This document shows positions 53,009 to 64,000 of a stretch of 64,000 nucleotides of DNA, piece after piece. The stretch comes from Isoetes taiwanensis. Taxonomy: Eukaryota; Streptophyta; Lycopodiopsida; Isoetales; Isoetaceae. Every line of letters begins with the position of its first letter. Within the stretch, counting starts at the first letter, position 1. The notes under the pieces are model-generated. The model did not search any database. It saw only the letters and a program-made list of their open reading frames with translations, and had not been told where the DNA came from. The translations under genes and the position numbers were made by a program. The stretch covers positions 11,247,317 to 11,311,316 of the forward strand of contig JAJEKV010000006.1 of the NCBI GenBank assembly GCA_021234155.1. Reading direction: 5' to 3'.

Positions 53009-54526
53009 TGTATAAGCAATTGGACATTTACATTTATTGATGTATATATAAAAAAAAAAAATTATAAAAAAAAAATAAAAATAAAAAATTGCTTGTTAGG
53101 TTTTTTCCTGCCTTAATAGGCTTTTCCTTGCTGCTGAACTACTGAAATCAATTTCCATGCTGCCAAATTGGCCTTCCCTGCTACTACATTTGGTTGTTCT
53201 GCTTCTGGTGACTTCCCTTGCTATCGAAATAGCTATCTGGAAAGAGGATTAGAGAACAGGGATTCAAGGGAGCTCTCAAGGAGTTCAAAGTTGCCAAGTA
53301 CATTGCTTTGCAGATATTTTTTATTCCATTCATGAGCATTTTGCATCTAAACAGCATTTAGTGGTTGAAAACAAAGGATCAGCAGTTATAGTTATATAGT
53401 TATTAACAGAACAGTTACAATTAACATCTATTATAGCTCTATATCTGTTATTCTTTGTCGAATTTATTATTCAAAATTTTATGTGCCGCATCTAACGCAT
53501 CTTAAAAATCGATAGATTCTTTAGATGCTTAGATGCTTTAGATTCTCGCATCTCCCGCATCTATCTTTAGATGCTTTTGAACTATGTTTAACATGAGGTC
53601 CCATAACGTGCCACTAACCTCTTTAATATTTCAAACCTTATCTTACCATTCATTATAACTTGAATTTTATTTTCTAATGACCCATAAAAGAAGGAAAAAG
53701 TACAGCAGTAACTGCATGATTTTAGAAAGAAGGTGCATTTATCGTCTATCCCCAGACCTTGGCATTTCCTATCACCATAGCCCCACTTTTGGGCTGCCAT
53801 AACCAGAAATACCTCCACGCATGCATGCTGCATATACATGTCAAATCGCTTGGCATGGTCAATATCTAAGCGTTGCAAGGTAGTGCATCTTGTTTGTCTG
53901 ATTAAATCCATCACATGAACTTCAGAGACACGATGTAGACAAAGGCTACATTTGTCTATATAAAATGTTTCTTGCTTGTGCAGCCTCAAACATATCACCA
54001 TTTGCAAGGTCTAGTCATCAAAGTATTGTCTCGGAATTGCATACAGTATACTTTTTTAAAGACATATAACAGCAACCTCAACTTACATATATAAATGCAT
54101 GCTCAAAATGGTTGTCAATGACCTATGCATTATCACCAACAACTCTTTACATATTTTGCTTTATCAAAATGCAAACTCCAAGTGGGCGCAAGCATGATAT
54201 GGCCCAACTAAGATGGGATATTTTAAGAATTGGATATATGAAAGGACAAGTCCAACAGATATTCTGATATGGGACTTCTGTTTGGGGCCTGAACGGCGCT
54301 GCAAGAAATCTGCCCTGATAGACTAATGTTAGAAGCACGAAACTATTAATGTATAGACTGAAAAAATAACAGCAGCTGAACTCTCATGGCATAAGGTCAG
54401 AAGCCCGAACTATATATGCATAGAACTGGATACAGCACTATAGACCAGTGAGCCATGCAATTAGAAACTCACCCTTTGGGACACTTCCTTTCATATTTGT
54501 GCTAGAGGCATGCTCAGCTTACTTGC
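53009..54526. other. Region downstream of the DUF493 gene, no supported gene
   Basis: A/T-rich start (53040-53090), otherwise unique. A minus-strand frame of 139 codons (54007-53588) has no recognised domain. It may be 3' flank of the DUF493 gene. Confidence 0.4.
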
Positions 54527-56472
54527 CTACAAAAAGTACTTCATGCGGTCGTCCCTTCTCATTGCATCATATACAGCACGAACCTACCAAATGTACAGAA
54601 AAGAAAAAATATTTAATGAAGAGAAACAAGATCAATGATCTTCTTCTCTTTTTTCCAATTTAACATATTTCTGATCCATTTGCAGGAGGTGTTACAAACC
54701 TGCTCGCCGGATTCCACCTTAACGGGCCCAATGTTTACAGATACATACTTCCCTTTTGAAGACAACTTCTGTCTCACTTTTCCCTGCATATGACACACCA
54801 TATTCCTCTTAAGTTTACATTGCTTACTACATATAGGGCAATGATTTGCATACAAAAGATACAAATGGGAACGTGAATGTATGTGGGTCATTTATACAGA
54901 ACTTACAATTGAGAAGCCAAAGAACAAGATAGTTTACCAGGCAACAGTTGTCCATTACATTACAAAAAATTCACTTGCATTCATCGGGATGAGCTAAAAA
55001 ATTTCTATTAATATTCTAATCAATCACCAACAAACGTTTAATCTTATCCTATAGTGGTCCAGGCTCTGGCTGGAATGAAATAACTAGTAATTTTAAGAAC
55101 ATATCTTCTAACATCTTTTGTCTTTACTTTGCTATGCCCAAGAAGCGGCATGGTGCTGGAATAGAATGCTTGACCCCATGGTGATCTTTATCCACAAAAC
55201 TCTTCTGCTAGACAAAGCCCATGACAAATTTTGCTCCAGCGGGCAGTATTAGTAGAGGCAAACTGAAATACAATATCGGGGAAAACAGGGAACCTGGAAG
55301 TATGACAAAATCTAGACATGGCATAGGAAGGCCACTATTACTACACTATAGAAAAGCTCAAGTGTTGTGGATTGGCAGGACGTAATGAAATTTAGACAAT
55401 GCATGATGCAAAGTTTGCAAGGTGGCTGTGGCTATGCAATATCCTTGGGATGGGGAATACTGAAGAAAATTATGCATTAGTAACCATCCATGAAAAATAA
55501 ACTATTTCAGTTTCGCTGTTGAACACCTTAGAGAGGAATTGAGCCATTCCATTGAAAACTTGCCAAAAATAACTATAGCTGTAAACCTTACTTCAGGTAC
55601 AGAACATTGAAGAACAGACTCGACTGCTAGAACCATTGCTTGAACAAAATCATCCCCCCCAATTCCAATTGCAGTAAATGCTCTAACCATTGGATACATG
55701 TTGACCTACAGAAAATCATAAGATAAGTCTTTCAAGTCAGTATTCAGAAACTCACGGCCTCGAAACTAAGTAGCAATGTAATAAATCAGTAGCAAGAAAA
55801 CTTCAAAGCAAAAATTCGTGAAGAAGATACCTTGTTATTGGTCTTAAGCAGCATAATTGCTGAAAATGAATTGCCCTAAAATATTATCTTGTTCTTTGAA
55901 TAATCCAGTTATTAAAATTCATGGTCCTCTTTGAATAATGGCATGCTTTGAAGAGGTGTTCTATTTAAACTGCCAGCGCTATTGAAGCATTTTAATTTTA
56001 CATTTCTTGGAAAGTTCAACTAGGATGAAACCTGAATAAAGACTCGAGGAAACTTTACCTTCTCATCTATTACTTTCCAATCATCATCAGAGGTATTCGT
56101 TAAAGTTCCCCCTATTACAACATTTGTTGTCTGTGCAATCCTTCCTTCCGATTTCGACACCTCTGCAAGCTAACATGTAAGTTTGTGTTAACAAATACGG
56201 ACTACGTGCATGTCAATGTCTGACCAACCTGAGATTGCCTTCAATACTGCTTCTTGGGGTGCACTCTTGCCAGCTGAAGACTCCCCTTCTTCCCCGCTCT
56301 TGAAGTTCCCATTGTGGCTGCTACATGCCCGCACAGCAATTGGACAAGACCGCCAGACGGCACCAAGCCCAACGCCTATACAGTAAACTGACCTCTCCCT
56401 GGTGTGTTTTGCATGAATTCGCATACTCCGAATATCAGCTCCAAGCGTCCCGGTACAGGAGAACGCCTCCAT
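54527..56472 (-). CDS. DUF493 (UPF0250/YbeD-like) family protein, probable plastid-targeted, five exons
   Basis: Exons 56472-56229, 56162-56059, 55705-55592, 54783-54700 and 54583-54527 (minus). All four introns start GT and end AG, and the spliced CDS is 603 nt, 200 codons plus stop. Residues 1 to about 80 (MEAFSCTGTLGADIRSMRIH onward) are Ser/Arg/Cys-rich and low in acid until about residue 60, like a plastid transit peptide. The mature part has WKVIDEKVNMYP, then FTAIGIGGDDFVQAMV and AVESVL, VRQKLSSKGKYVSVNIGPV and the end VRAVYDAMRRDDRMKYFL. This is the DUF493 core, an ACT-like fold found in bacteria and plastids; its biochemical role is not known. No defect is visible, so this is probably an active single-copy host gene. 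Confidence 0.88.
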
Positions 56473-56568
56473 AGCCAGCTGAAATTTAGAAATGTCATTT
56501 TGTGTTGTGTTTTCTTTTACTAACTTATTCCTCACATATAATAATGACGCGCAGTTTTGACATCAAAA

Positions 56569-56640
56569 GTGGCTGTAGTTTAGTGGTGAGAATTCCACGT
56601 TGTGGCCGTGGAGACCTGGGCTCGAATCCCAGCAGCCACA
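56569..56640 (+). tRNA. tRNA-His (anticodon GTG)
   Basis: 72 bases, starting GTGGCTG and ending CAGCCACA: seven-base acceptor stem GTGGCTG/CAGCCAC with discriminator A, D arm with TAGTGGT, anticodon stem CCACG/CGTGG with loop TTGTGGC (anticodon GTG at 56602-56604), and T arm GGGCTCGAATCCC closed by CTGGG/CCCAG. No intron and no encoded CCA. A T5 run at about 56649-56653 fits a Pol III terminator. It lies 97 bp upstream of the DUF493 start, in divergent orientation. The missing 5' G-1 is normally added after transcription. Confidence 0.95.
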
Positions 56641-56648
56641 TTATGATA

Positions 56649-56653
56649 TTTTT
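56649..56653 (+). terminator. Pol III terminator of tRNA-His
   Basis: TTTTT eight bases after the tRNA 3' end. Confidence 0.6.
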
Positions 56654-58184
56654 GTTTAGGTCTTGTCTTACTTCGAAAGTGCTTGGAAATCGAATTCAAT
56701 CGAATCAGGTGGGAATAATTCATTTTATCATGAGAGAATTTTTATGTTTGAAGATAGAGAATCGCTCGAATTCAACTTTGGGTTGTCATTTTTCTTTCTC
56801 ATAAATCACGAGTACCCTATGATTTCCGCTTTCTTTCCTGTACTTTTATTTCTGGGTAATTTTTGGTTTCCCTATTCTAAGCGGGCCTGCCAGACCTACT
56901 CTAATGGATGTTTCTTGAAGCATTCCAGCCATGGCTCATTCCGGCATTGTCTGCCTTTGCATCGTCATTACTGTTGCTGCATCTGATAAGAAAACTTCTG
57001 GCTGCTCATCACGCCCCTGGTGGAATCCCCAGTGGCATTCCAGATTAGACATTGTTTTTGGAATGCAGCATGCCGAAGCATCGAGATTTTTCTGTCCTTG
57101 GCTATGGCTATGGCGTTGCCCACCTCCTGTCTGTCGAAATCCTTCTCACGTAATTGCTCAACTCGCCATAAGCTTCAAAACGAGCTCCTGATCGCCATTT
57201 CTGGCACAGTATTATAGCTAGAGGCGAAAATCTTCTTTGCTTCTATTTCTAAAGATGGCCGTCGCTGCAGACAAACAGAAGGAAAATTTCTGCCAGGGCC
57301 ATCGCTGAAGGCGTTTTGCAACGTGCCATCAATCGGTAGTTTCCAGCTGGAAACCGGCTGGCGACGGACCTGGAAACCACCGATTGGTGGCACGTTTCCA
57401 AATACATACATTTACATGATAGATGAGAGAGTACTCATTTCGCCATGAAAGAACACTTGCTTGAAGATGGAGACTTGGTCAGCATCTAAAAGTCATAATT
57501 GTTGAGTTGCCATAGGGGGTTTTTATAGGCAAGATTGCTAGAAAGAAATTTCCACTGTGTGGAAATTAGAAGCTTTTTCAACAGCTTATTTCAACATGGA
57601 ATTTCCTCTTGAATTCCTGTTGGCGATTAACGAAACTATGTCTTTGTAGGGCCGTTATAGATGGCAAAAAGCAAAATTAGCTACCTTTTCTATGAAAAAT
57701 CCTCTTGCCACCCACTCTCACATTCGCCTAGTCCTCTGTGTGGCGAAGCCATAGGGTTTCCCGACCCTTGACTTCTTGAAGAAATATCTTGTTACCCCCT
57801 AGTTTACTTCTTCAATTGATCAATTCTTTAAATCCATCCAAATATATAAAGACTCAACAATTCAAATACCTTCTGGGCTTCAAGTTAAGTTATTGCTATG
57901 CATATCAGTTAGTCCAATATGTTGTGTGCATATGCCTAGCTTGAAATTTACAATGAAAATTTATAAATATGCCCCCATATTTATGCAAAATTATAAATGC
58001 CCATGTTTTAGGGGTAGTTTTGATGGAATGACCATATCGTTTTCGTGATGATCCAAATGGGAATGTGTCCTTCAGATGCATTATAGATGAAGATGATATC
58101 TTCCTACTAAACTAAAATCACCCGAGTTCGAGTCCAAAATCTTAAGTCATGGTCTTCTAAATTCGTATAAAATCTTAAGTTGCT
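56654..58184. other. Intergenic stretch with one hairpin, no supported gene
   Basis: An inverted repeat at about 57318-57395: AACGTGCCATCAATCGGT then GTTTCCAG, against CTGGAAAC then CACCGATTGGTGGCACGTT. Short frames at 56663, 56931 and 57411-57175 have no recognised domain. Confidence 0.4.
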
Positions 58185-59745
58185 TTCTTTTATGAGGATT
58201 CACTACTCTGGGGTAGAATGCAGTATACAGGCCCCCCCTCCACGTCATCTGAAAGTTCCACGCTGGCTGAGAAATGTTGTCGGTCGTTTTCAACGGATTA
58301 GTTGAACGAACAAATTAGGTGAAGTCGTGCAATGGATACTGCTATTGTTAAACCAGAACTGAACATATAAAACAAAAAATGAACGAATCTACTTCATTAA
58401 AGGCAGAGTTTCCCATTCATCTTATTCGCAGCCCCTTCAAAATGACTTTGGATTTAGTCCGGGAGTACCAAAAGCAATTCTTCAGTGGGATCAGTTCTTG
58501 TGGTTTCTTGTCAGATATGGAATACAGGAATGCTGAAATTGAGATCAACAACATTCGAGATTTTCTTGATAAAACCAGAGATCAAGAGGAGACTGTTGCA
58601 ATGTATATCCAGGTTGGATTCTTGCCAGAGCATAGAAAGTGTATAAAATGTGAAAAGGATATAAAATTGAGAGGTGATACCAAGGGAACACGTGATGGAA
58701 TTAAATGGAAGTGTAAAGGCAAACATTGCAATTACAGTTGTTCTATTCGTAGCAGCACCTGGTTTGCTGGTAGTAAGCTTACTTTGTCTCAGATGCTCAT
58801 GGTAATGTATTGTTGGAGCATCAAGTTGCCTCAAGATCAAGCACAGACAGAATGCAAGATACAGAGTCTATATACTACGTACGATTGGTATAATTATTGT
58901 CGTGACATTTGCTGTATCGCTATTCAAAAGCAGATCAGGTTTTTGGTGGTCTGGGGACGACCACGACAATCTTCCACAATCTTTCCCGGACCACCAATAA
59001 CCTGATTCTGCTTTTGAATTGCGATACAGCAAACGTCACGACAATAATTATACCAATCGCACATAGTATTGGACTCTGTATCTTGCATTCTGTCCATGCT
59101 TGATCTTGAGGCAACTTCTTGATGCTCCAAAAATACATTACCATGAGCATCTGAGACAAAGTAAGCTTACTACCAGCAAACCAGGTGCTGCTACGAATAG
59201 AACAACTGTAATTGCAATGTTTGCCTTTACACTTCCATTTAATTCCATCACGTGTTCCCTTGGTATCACCTCTCAATTTCATATCCTTTTCACATTTTAT
59301 ACACTTTCTATGCTCGGGCAAGAATCCCCCTGGATATACAATGCAACATTCTCCTCTTGATCTCTGGTTTTATCAAGCAAATCTCGGACGTTGTTGATCC
59401 CAATGTTAGCATTCCTATATTCCATATCTGATAAGAAACCACGAGAACTAATCCCACAGAAGAAAAGAACTGCCTTTGGTACTCCCGGATTGAATCCGAA
59501 GTCATTTTGAAGGGGCTGCGAATAAGATGAACGGGAAACTCTGCTTTTAATGAAGTAGATTTGTTCGTTTTTGGTTTTATATGTTCGGTTTCTGGTTTAA
59601 TAGTAGCAGTATCCGTTGCTCGACTTCACCTAATTTGTTCGTTCAACTAATCCGTTAAAAAAGACGGATGACATTTCTCAGCCAGCGTGGAACTTTCCGA
59701 TGACATGGAAGGAGAGGGGGGAGGGGTCTCTATCTTGCATTCTAC
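58185..59745. mobile_element. Merlin-derived fold-back element, copy 1
   Basis: Two long inverted arms of about 750 bp (about 58205-58957 and 58986-59740) around a spacer of about 28 bp. Each arm carries the N-terminal half of a Merlin/IS1016-like transposase, and the DDE catalytic half is missing from both. The ends carry CTGGGGTAGAATGCA-type sequence. The same centre (GGTGGTC(T/C)GG, CAATCTT(C/T)CACAATCTT, CCACCAATAACCT) recurs in copy 2, so the structure was copied as a unit. Confidence 0.8.
58379..59005 (+). pseudogene. Merlin transposase N-terminal fragment (left arm, copy 1)
   Basis: 208-codon frame starting MNESTSLKAEFPIHLIRSPF. It contains a zinc-ribbon-like region CIKCEKDIKLRGDTKG, then GIKWKCKGKHCNYSCSIRSS and TWFAGSKLTLSQMLMVMYCW, and ends near DWYNYCRDICCIAIQKQ. 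This is the conserved N-terminal part of Merlin/ISXO2-like transposases. The DDE region that should follow is replaced by the fold-back centre. The inverted arm on the minus strand (59505-58935) repeats the same protein in broken frames. Confidence 0.75.
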
Positions 59746-60300
59746 CCATCATCTGCATCATGTTCATTCTCTTCATGTTCCCGTCATGCTCTTTATCTGC
59801 ACCCTGGGTAATCTAATGAGGTTGTTCTTTATCCTAAATCAAGTTTATCTATTTTGTACCTTCAAGAACATGCAATTTTTTAGCTTCATGTTGCACAAAA
59901 TATGTTGCGTGGTCTATGTTTAGTTGCATTTGCCTTGGCCAAATAACAAAAGATTTCGATAGCATCTTCTATGATCTCCGCCTCCATAGAAGGAAATGGC
60001 AATCTGCATGGGCCATCTACTGCATGATCCAGAACTACTACTATATAGTCTAGTCCAACCTCTTTGAACGTACTTTCTAATACAACGACCCCAAAGCTAA
60101 CAAAGGACATAGTTACTGATCGTTCATGATTGTAAATAACATGAATGGAAGCATCCACACAATTCCTTATATTAATTGCATTTACTATCTGTACGATGGA
60201 GAATATTGGCACTCTAAATGCTTTTGAGTGGAAGCTTATTCCCCGCTTCATGGGAAGAACTTCATGCTATGGAAGCGGAGAATTCAAATGCTCCTAGAGA
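59746..60300. other. Unassigned stretch between fold-back copy 1 and the copia fragment
   Basis: A minus-strand frame of 121 codons (60251-59886) with no recognised domain. Nothing else seen. Confidence 0.35.
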
Positions 60301-61306
60301 ATAAAGGATTTTGAAGCACTATGAATTCAATAGGACACATAGACAAAGCTGCTACTGAAGGCACAACTATGTCTACTGATGGAACTATCGAAGTTGTTTT
60401 AGGTGAATCTGCATCTAATCTTGCTGAGAAAGATAGAAAAACCAGATCGATTATCTGTTCTAGTCTAGATGACTCGTCCCCAAGGTTGGTTAGAAGAGCA
60501 TCATCTCTAAAGGAGAATTCTTCTCTAACTATCATAAGAAGCAATTGGAACAAGTACAGATTGTCTTTGGCAATTTTAGGCAACGTAGTCAAAGATATTT
60601 TGCATGTACCCCATTTGCAAAAACCCTCTTGTTTATTAGCAGGATGACTGATGCAGGACATGAGATTAAGTTTTTCAACTTCCAGTTCTTAAGTATTGAG
60701 TAGTAAGTGGCAAGTCTTGATGCAAGCCGACAGAAATGGAAATTTATATGAGATTCTTGGAAAACATAAGTTGGTTGAGGAAGTGCGCTATGCAGGAAAA
60801 GCATCTTCCGAAAAAACCCTGTGGCACTACAGACTGGGGCATGTAGCTCCTTTTAGAATGGACTCCTTGGTCAAACAATGATTTGTTAAAGCTGGTAAAA
60901 CAGACCTTGCAATGTTTATCTCCAATGTACAATAACTAGGAAGAGATTTCCAGTCTCCAATACTCATGCAGATAAGAGACTTGCTTTGCTGCATACTGAC
61001 CTTTGTGGGTCCATTACCTCAGCCGGTTCATGATACATTCTTGTGTTTCTGGATGACTTTTCTCAAAAGGTATTTGTATACTTGCTATAAAACAAGAGTC
61101 AGTGCTTTGAATTTTTTGTGTTTTCAAATAATTAATTGAAAAGGGGACTGGTGATCAAATCTTATCTTTAAGATCTGACAATAGTGGTGAGTTTTTCTAA
61201 GGCGTTTGAAGAGTTTTCCTTGATACATGTGATTGAACATCAGCTTACTGCCCCCTATACAAGTGAACAAAATGAGAGCAGAAAGGGTTAACAGAACCCT
61301 TATTGA
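60300..61306 (+). mobile_element. Copia fragment (protease end to integrase), decayed
   Basis: Broken frames give a pre-integrase region (LWHYRLGHVAPFRMDSLVKQ), an integrase start (DKRLALLHTDL then VFLDDFSQKVFVYL), SLRSDNSGEFF and finally APYTSEQN-like and ERAERVNRTLIE, typical of a copia integrase core. Frameshifts and stops are frequent. It ends abruptly at about 61306, where Merlin fold-back copy 2 begins. It is not part of the copia element at 20597-33853 by sequence. Confidence 0.75.
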
Positions 61307-62528
61307 AACTGAAATTGGGATCAACAACATCCGAGATTTGCTTGATAAAACCAGAGATCAAGAGGAGACTATTGCATTGTATATCCAGGTTAGATTCTTG
61401 CCAGAGCATAGAAAGTGTATAAAATGTGAAAGGGATATGAAATTGAGAGGTGATAACAAAGGAACACGTAATGGAATTAAGCGGAAGTGTAAGGGCAAAC
61501 ATTGCAATTACAGTTGTTCTATTCGTAGCAGCACCTGGTTTACTGGTAGTAAGCTTACTTTGTCTCAGATGCTCATGGTAATGTATTGTTGGAGCATCAA
61601 GTTGCCTCAAGATCAAGCGCGGACAGAATGCAAGATACAGAGTCTGCATACTACGTGCGATTGGTATAATTATTGTCGTGACATTTGTTGTATCGCTATT
61701 CAGAAGCAGATCAGGTTATTGGTGGTCCGGAGACGACTACGGCAATCTTTCACAATCTTCCCCAGACCACCAATAACCTAATTATGCTTTTGAATTGCGA
61801 TACAGCAAATGTCACGACAATAATTATACCAATCGCACGTAGTATGTGGACTCTGTATCTTGCATTCTGTCCGTGCTTGATCTTGAGGCAACTTCTTGAT
61901 GCTCCAACAGTACATTACCATGAGCATCTGAGACAAAGTAAGCTTACTACCAGCAAACCAGATGCTGCTACAAATAGAACAACTGTAATTGCAACGTTTG
62001 CCCTTACACTTCCACTTAATTCCATCACGTGTTCCCTTGGTATCACCTCTCAATACACTTTCTATGCTCTGGCAAGAATCTAACTGGATATACATTGCAA
62101 CAGTCTCCTCTTGATCTCTGCTTTTATCAAGTTAATCTCGAATGTTGTTGATACCAATTTCAGCATTCCTGTATTCCATATCTGACAAGAAACCAGAAGA
62201 ACTGATCCCACTGAAGAAAAGAATTACTTTTGGTACTCCCGGACTGAATCCGAAGTCATTTTGAAGGCGCTGCGAATAAGATGAACGGGAAACTCTGCCT
62301 TTAATGAAGTAAATTCGTTCATTTTTTGTTTTATATGTTCGGTTCTGGTTTAACAGTAGCAGTATCCATTGCACGACTTCGCCTAATTTGTTCGTTCAAC
62401 TAATCCGTTAAAAACGACCGACGTCATTTCTCAGCCAGCGTGGAACTTTCAGATGACGTGGAGGGGGGAGGGGGGAGGAGGGCTGTATACTGCATTCTAC
62501 CCCAGAGTAGTGAGTCCTCATAAAAGAA
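61307..62528. mobile_element. Merlin-derived fold-back element, copy 2, left arm truncated
   Basis: The left arm (61307-61744) starts at the sequence matching 58533 of copy 1, so its outer approximately 340 bp are missing; the right arm (61768-62528) is complete and ends in GTATACTGCATTCTACCCCAG then AGTAGTGAGTCCTC, the inverse of the start of copy 1 (58190-58232). The left arm encodes the same zinc-ribbon and TWFTGSKLTLSQML region. It abuts copia integrase sequence, so the truncation is probably a deletion or an insertion-associated rearrangement. Confidence 0.75.
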
Positions 62529-62869
62529 AGCATTCGATGACTAGTGACTGTGGCTTTGAAGAGGAGCCGTGGCAGAAAAGGCCCCAACTGTATGCCAACT
62601 ACAGAGGAAGCTGAGGTGAATGCAGCGGCAGAGACAATTAAGCATGATAATCCAAGGAAGCAGACAAATCCAAGGAGATTCAAAGGGCTAGCAAAAAGGG
62701 ATGAAAAGGACAGACTATATCAAAAATGTTATGGCCTTAAGGGAGACAGAAAATGGTAGGCTTGCATATAAAGCTTTATTTCGATACTAGCTTTTGGCAA
62801 TTTAATGACCCTTTTTATGACAAGGTAACTAAAATCTAGGCCACAGCCTTTGCAAGAAGCAACATCTGA
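62529..62869. other. Short unassigned stretch
   Basis: A 71-codon plus-strand frame (62544-62759) rich in Lys/Arg (ALKRSRGRKGP, NPRRFKGLAKRDEKDR) has no recognised family. I do not call it a gene. Confidence 0.3.
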
Positions 62870-64000
62870 TCTTAATTGATCACGCTCCTTTCTTGGGAAA
62901 GTCAATTATTATGCTACCTTCATTCCTGGCCTATCTGGCATTGCTGATCCCATCCACAAATACGGGTGATGAATCCACTTGGGCTTAGAATCCCCAGGCA
63001 GATGAGGCTTTTCAAAAATTGAAGGTTTTGCTTACTCAAGCCCGTCTACTTGTTCCACATCAATGGGACAAGTTCTTTCATGTTTATGTCGATATTTCAA
63101 CTTTTGCTATTGGTGTTGTTCTTTCCCAAGAATATGACTCTCACCTGAACAAACCCATTCCTTAGGCAAGCAGAAAACTCAACCCTGCTGAGAAAAATTA
63201 TTCTGCCACGGAATGAGAAGCATTTGGACTTATTTTTTGCATGAACGATTTCGCCATTATCTGCTGGGAAGCAAATTCAAGTTCTTTGTGGATCATCAAG
63301 CTCTGCTTAATCTGATCAATAAGACCATGCCCACGGGCCGTATTGCTCGTTGAGTACCGCTTCTAGGAGTTTACTCCCTTTGAAACAATTCATAACGCAG
63401 GAAAGTCTTATGTGGTGCCTGATTATCTTTCATGATCCACACCGATGACCCATCCTCAGGAGTTTTAGACACTTTTCAGGACGCCCAACACTTCTTGGTC
63501 ACGGCCACGCCACACTGGTTCCATGACTACCAACAATATCTTCTCTCTAGTGCCTTATCATCTGAAGATCTCACACTTTCTCCAGAAACTCTACACTTAT
63601 GCCGTCAGCAATTCCTTCGTGAAGTCTTTGACTATAACATGGTTGCTGGACATCTCTACAAGCGTGGCAAGGATATGATTTTGCGCCGATGTATTCTTCC
63701 TCATGAAGTCCCGGAGACGGTTTGCCACACACATGAAGGACTTGGTGGAGGCCATTCTAATGGTGATAACGTGGCACGAAAAATTCTTTTGGTCAGCTAT
63801 TTTTGGCCCACGTTGTTCAAGGACGCTCACGCTCATGCACGCCAATGTGATGTCTGCCAGCGCGTGGGAAGGCCCACGGCCCGTGACGCTCTATCCTTAA
63901 CTCTAGTAGCCATGGCATTGCCCTTCAGCAAATGGGGTGTGGATTTTATTGGGCCAATTAATCCACCTGCTCGAAACTATTGTGCTAGATACATCCTTGT
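62870..64000 (+). mobile_element. Ty3/gypsy pol (late RT, RNase H, integrase), decayed, runs off the window
   Basis: Begins in the late RT (FLGKVNYYATFIPGLSGIA). Then an RNase H region (around 63250-63350 with RHYLLGSKFKFFVDHQAL). Then the integrase H2C2 zinc finger (THEGLGGGHSN, WPTLFKDAHAHARQCDVCQ, about 63730-63860) and the start of the catalytic core (KWGVDFIGPI, about 63930). Several in-frame stops lie in the RT/RNase H part, whereas 63490-64000 is mostly open. The rest lies beyond the right edge. Confidence 0.85.

Noticed and set aside
53588-54007. 139-codon minus-strand frame downstream of the DUF493 gene
   Set aside because: No recognisable family; lies in what is probably 3' flanking DNA. 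Could be revisited with transcripts.
59886-60251. 121-codon minus-strand frame next to the copia fragment
   Set aside because: Not recognisable, and opposite in orientation to the copia remnant.
62544-62759. 71-codon Lys/Arg-rich frame
   Set aside because: Short and low in complexity, with no family and no context beyond adjoining transposon remnants.

Overview
This is nuclear DNA from a land plant. It holds a nuclear tRNA-His(GTG) gene, a five-exon gene for a plastid-type DUF493 protein with canonical GT-AG introns, and nested plant transposons: Ty1/copia, Ty3/gypsy, L1-like LINEs, hAT, CACTA, Merlin and one cargo-bearing DNA element I cannot place. The species cannot be read from the sequence. 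The repeat content would fit a large-genome non-seed plant, but that is a guess.

Layout. 1-1731: terminal part of a cargo DNA transposon (called element A here), with a transposase C-terminus and two tandem small genes, abutting an L1-like LINE (1732 to about 5500, minus strand). 5551-16730: an unknown 234-codon reading frame split by a 10,467-bp hAT element (5976-16442; TIR CAGGGATAGGTTC, 8-bp TSD ACCAGAAG). The hAT carries a broken protein kinase gene, an intact coiled-coil/RING gene and a broken BED-hAT transposase. 18050-19072: 5'-truncated LINE. 20597-24244 plus 33655-33853: a decayed copia element split by element B (24245-33654, 9,410 bp, 4-bp TSD AGAC), the second copy of the same cargo transposon family. 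33854-53008: a 1.74-kb host segment present twice as a direct duplication. Its left copy is split by an 8,038-bp CACTA element (34227-42264, TSD CAA), which contains a fold-back minisatellite of several kb, and by a near-full-length LINE (42655-46677, TSD AAAAT). The right copy (51269-53008) keeps both empty sites. 54527-56640: the DUF493 gene and the divergent tRNA-His gene. 58185-62528: two fold-back derivatives of a Merlin transposon with a copia fragment between them. 62870-64000: a decayed gypsy pol running off the right edge.

Most interesting system. Element B, bounded by TIRs and a target-site duplication that restores the copia reverse transcriptase frame, has three gene units: (i) a TATA-driven 80-codon gene of unknown function that also occurs in element A; (ii) a convergent DUF7869-like transposase gene; (iii) an intron-containing gene whose product shows a ParB-like GNHS motif followed by a degenerate N4/N6 amino-methyltransferase-like region. 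At least eleven copies of a GC-rich palindrome near ATCGCG(G/A)CCGCGAT lie in its non-coding parts, six of them in the first intron of the ParB/methyltransferase-like gene. A eukaryotic transposon that carries a ParB/methyltransferase-like protein together with reiterated CpG-rich palindromes is, as far as I know, undescribed. The functional link is inference.

The only clearly working host genes I can support are the DUF493 gene and tRNA-His. Nearly everything else is mobile DNA in various stages of decay.
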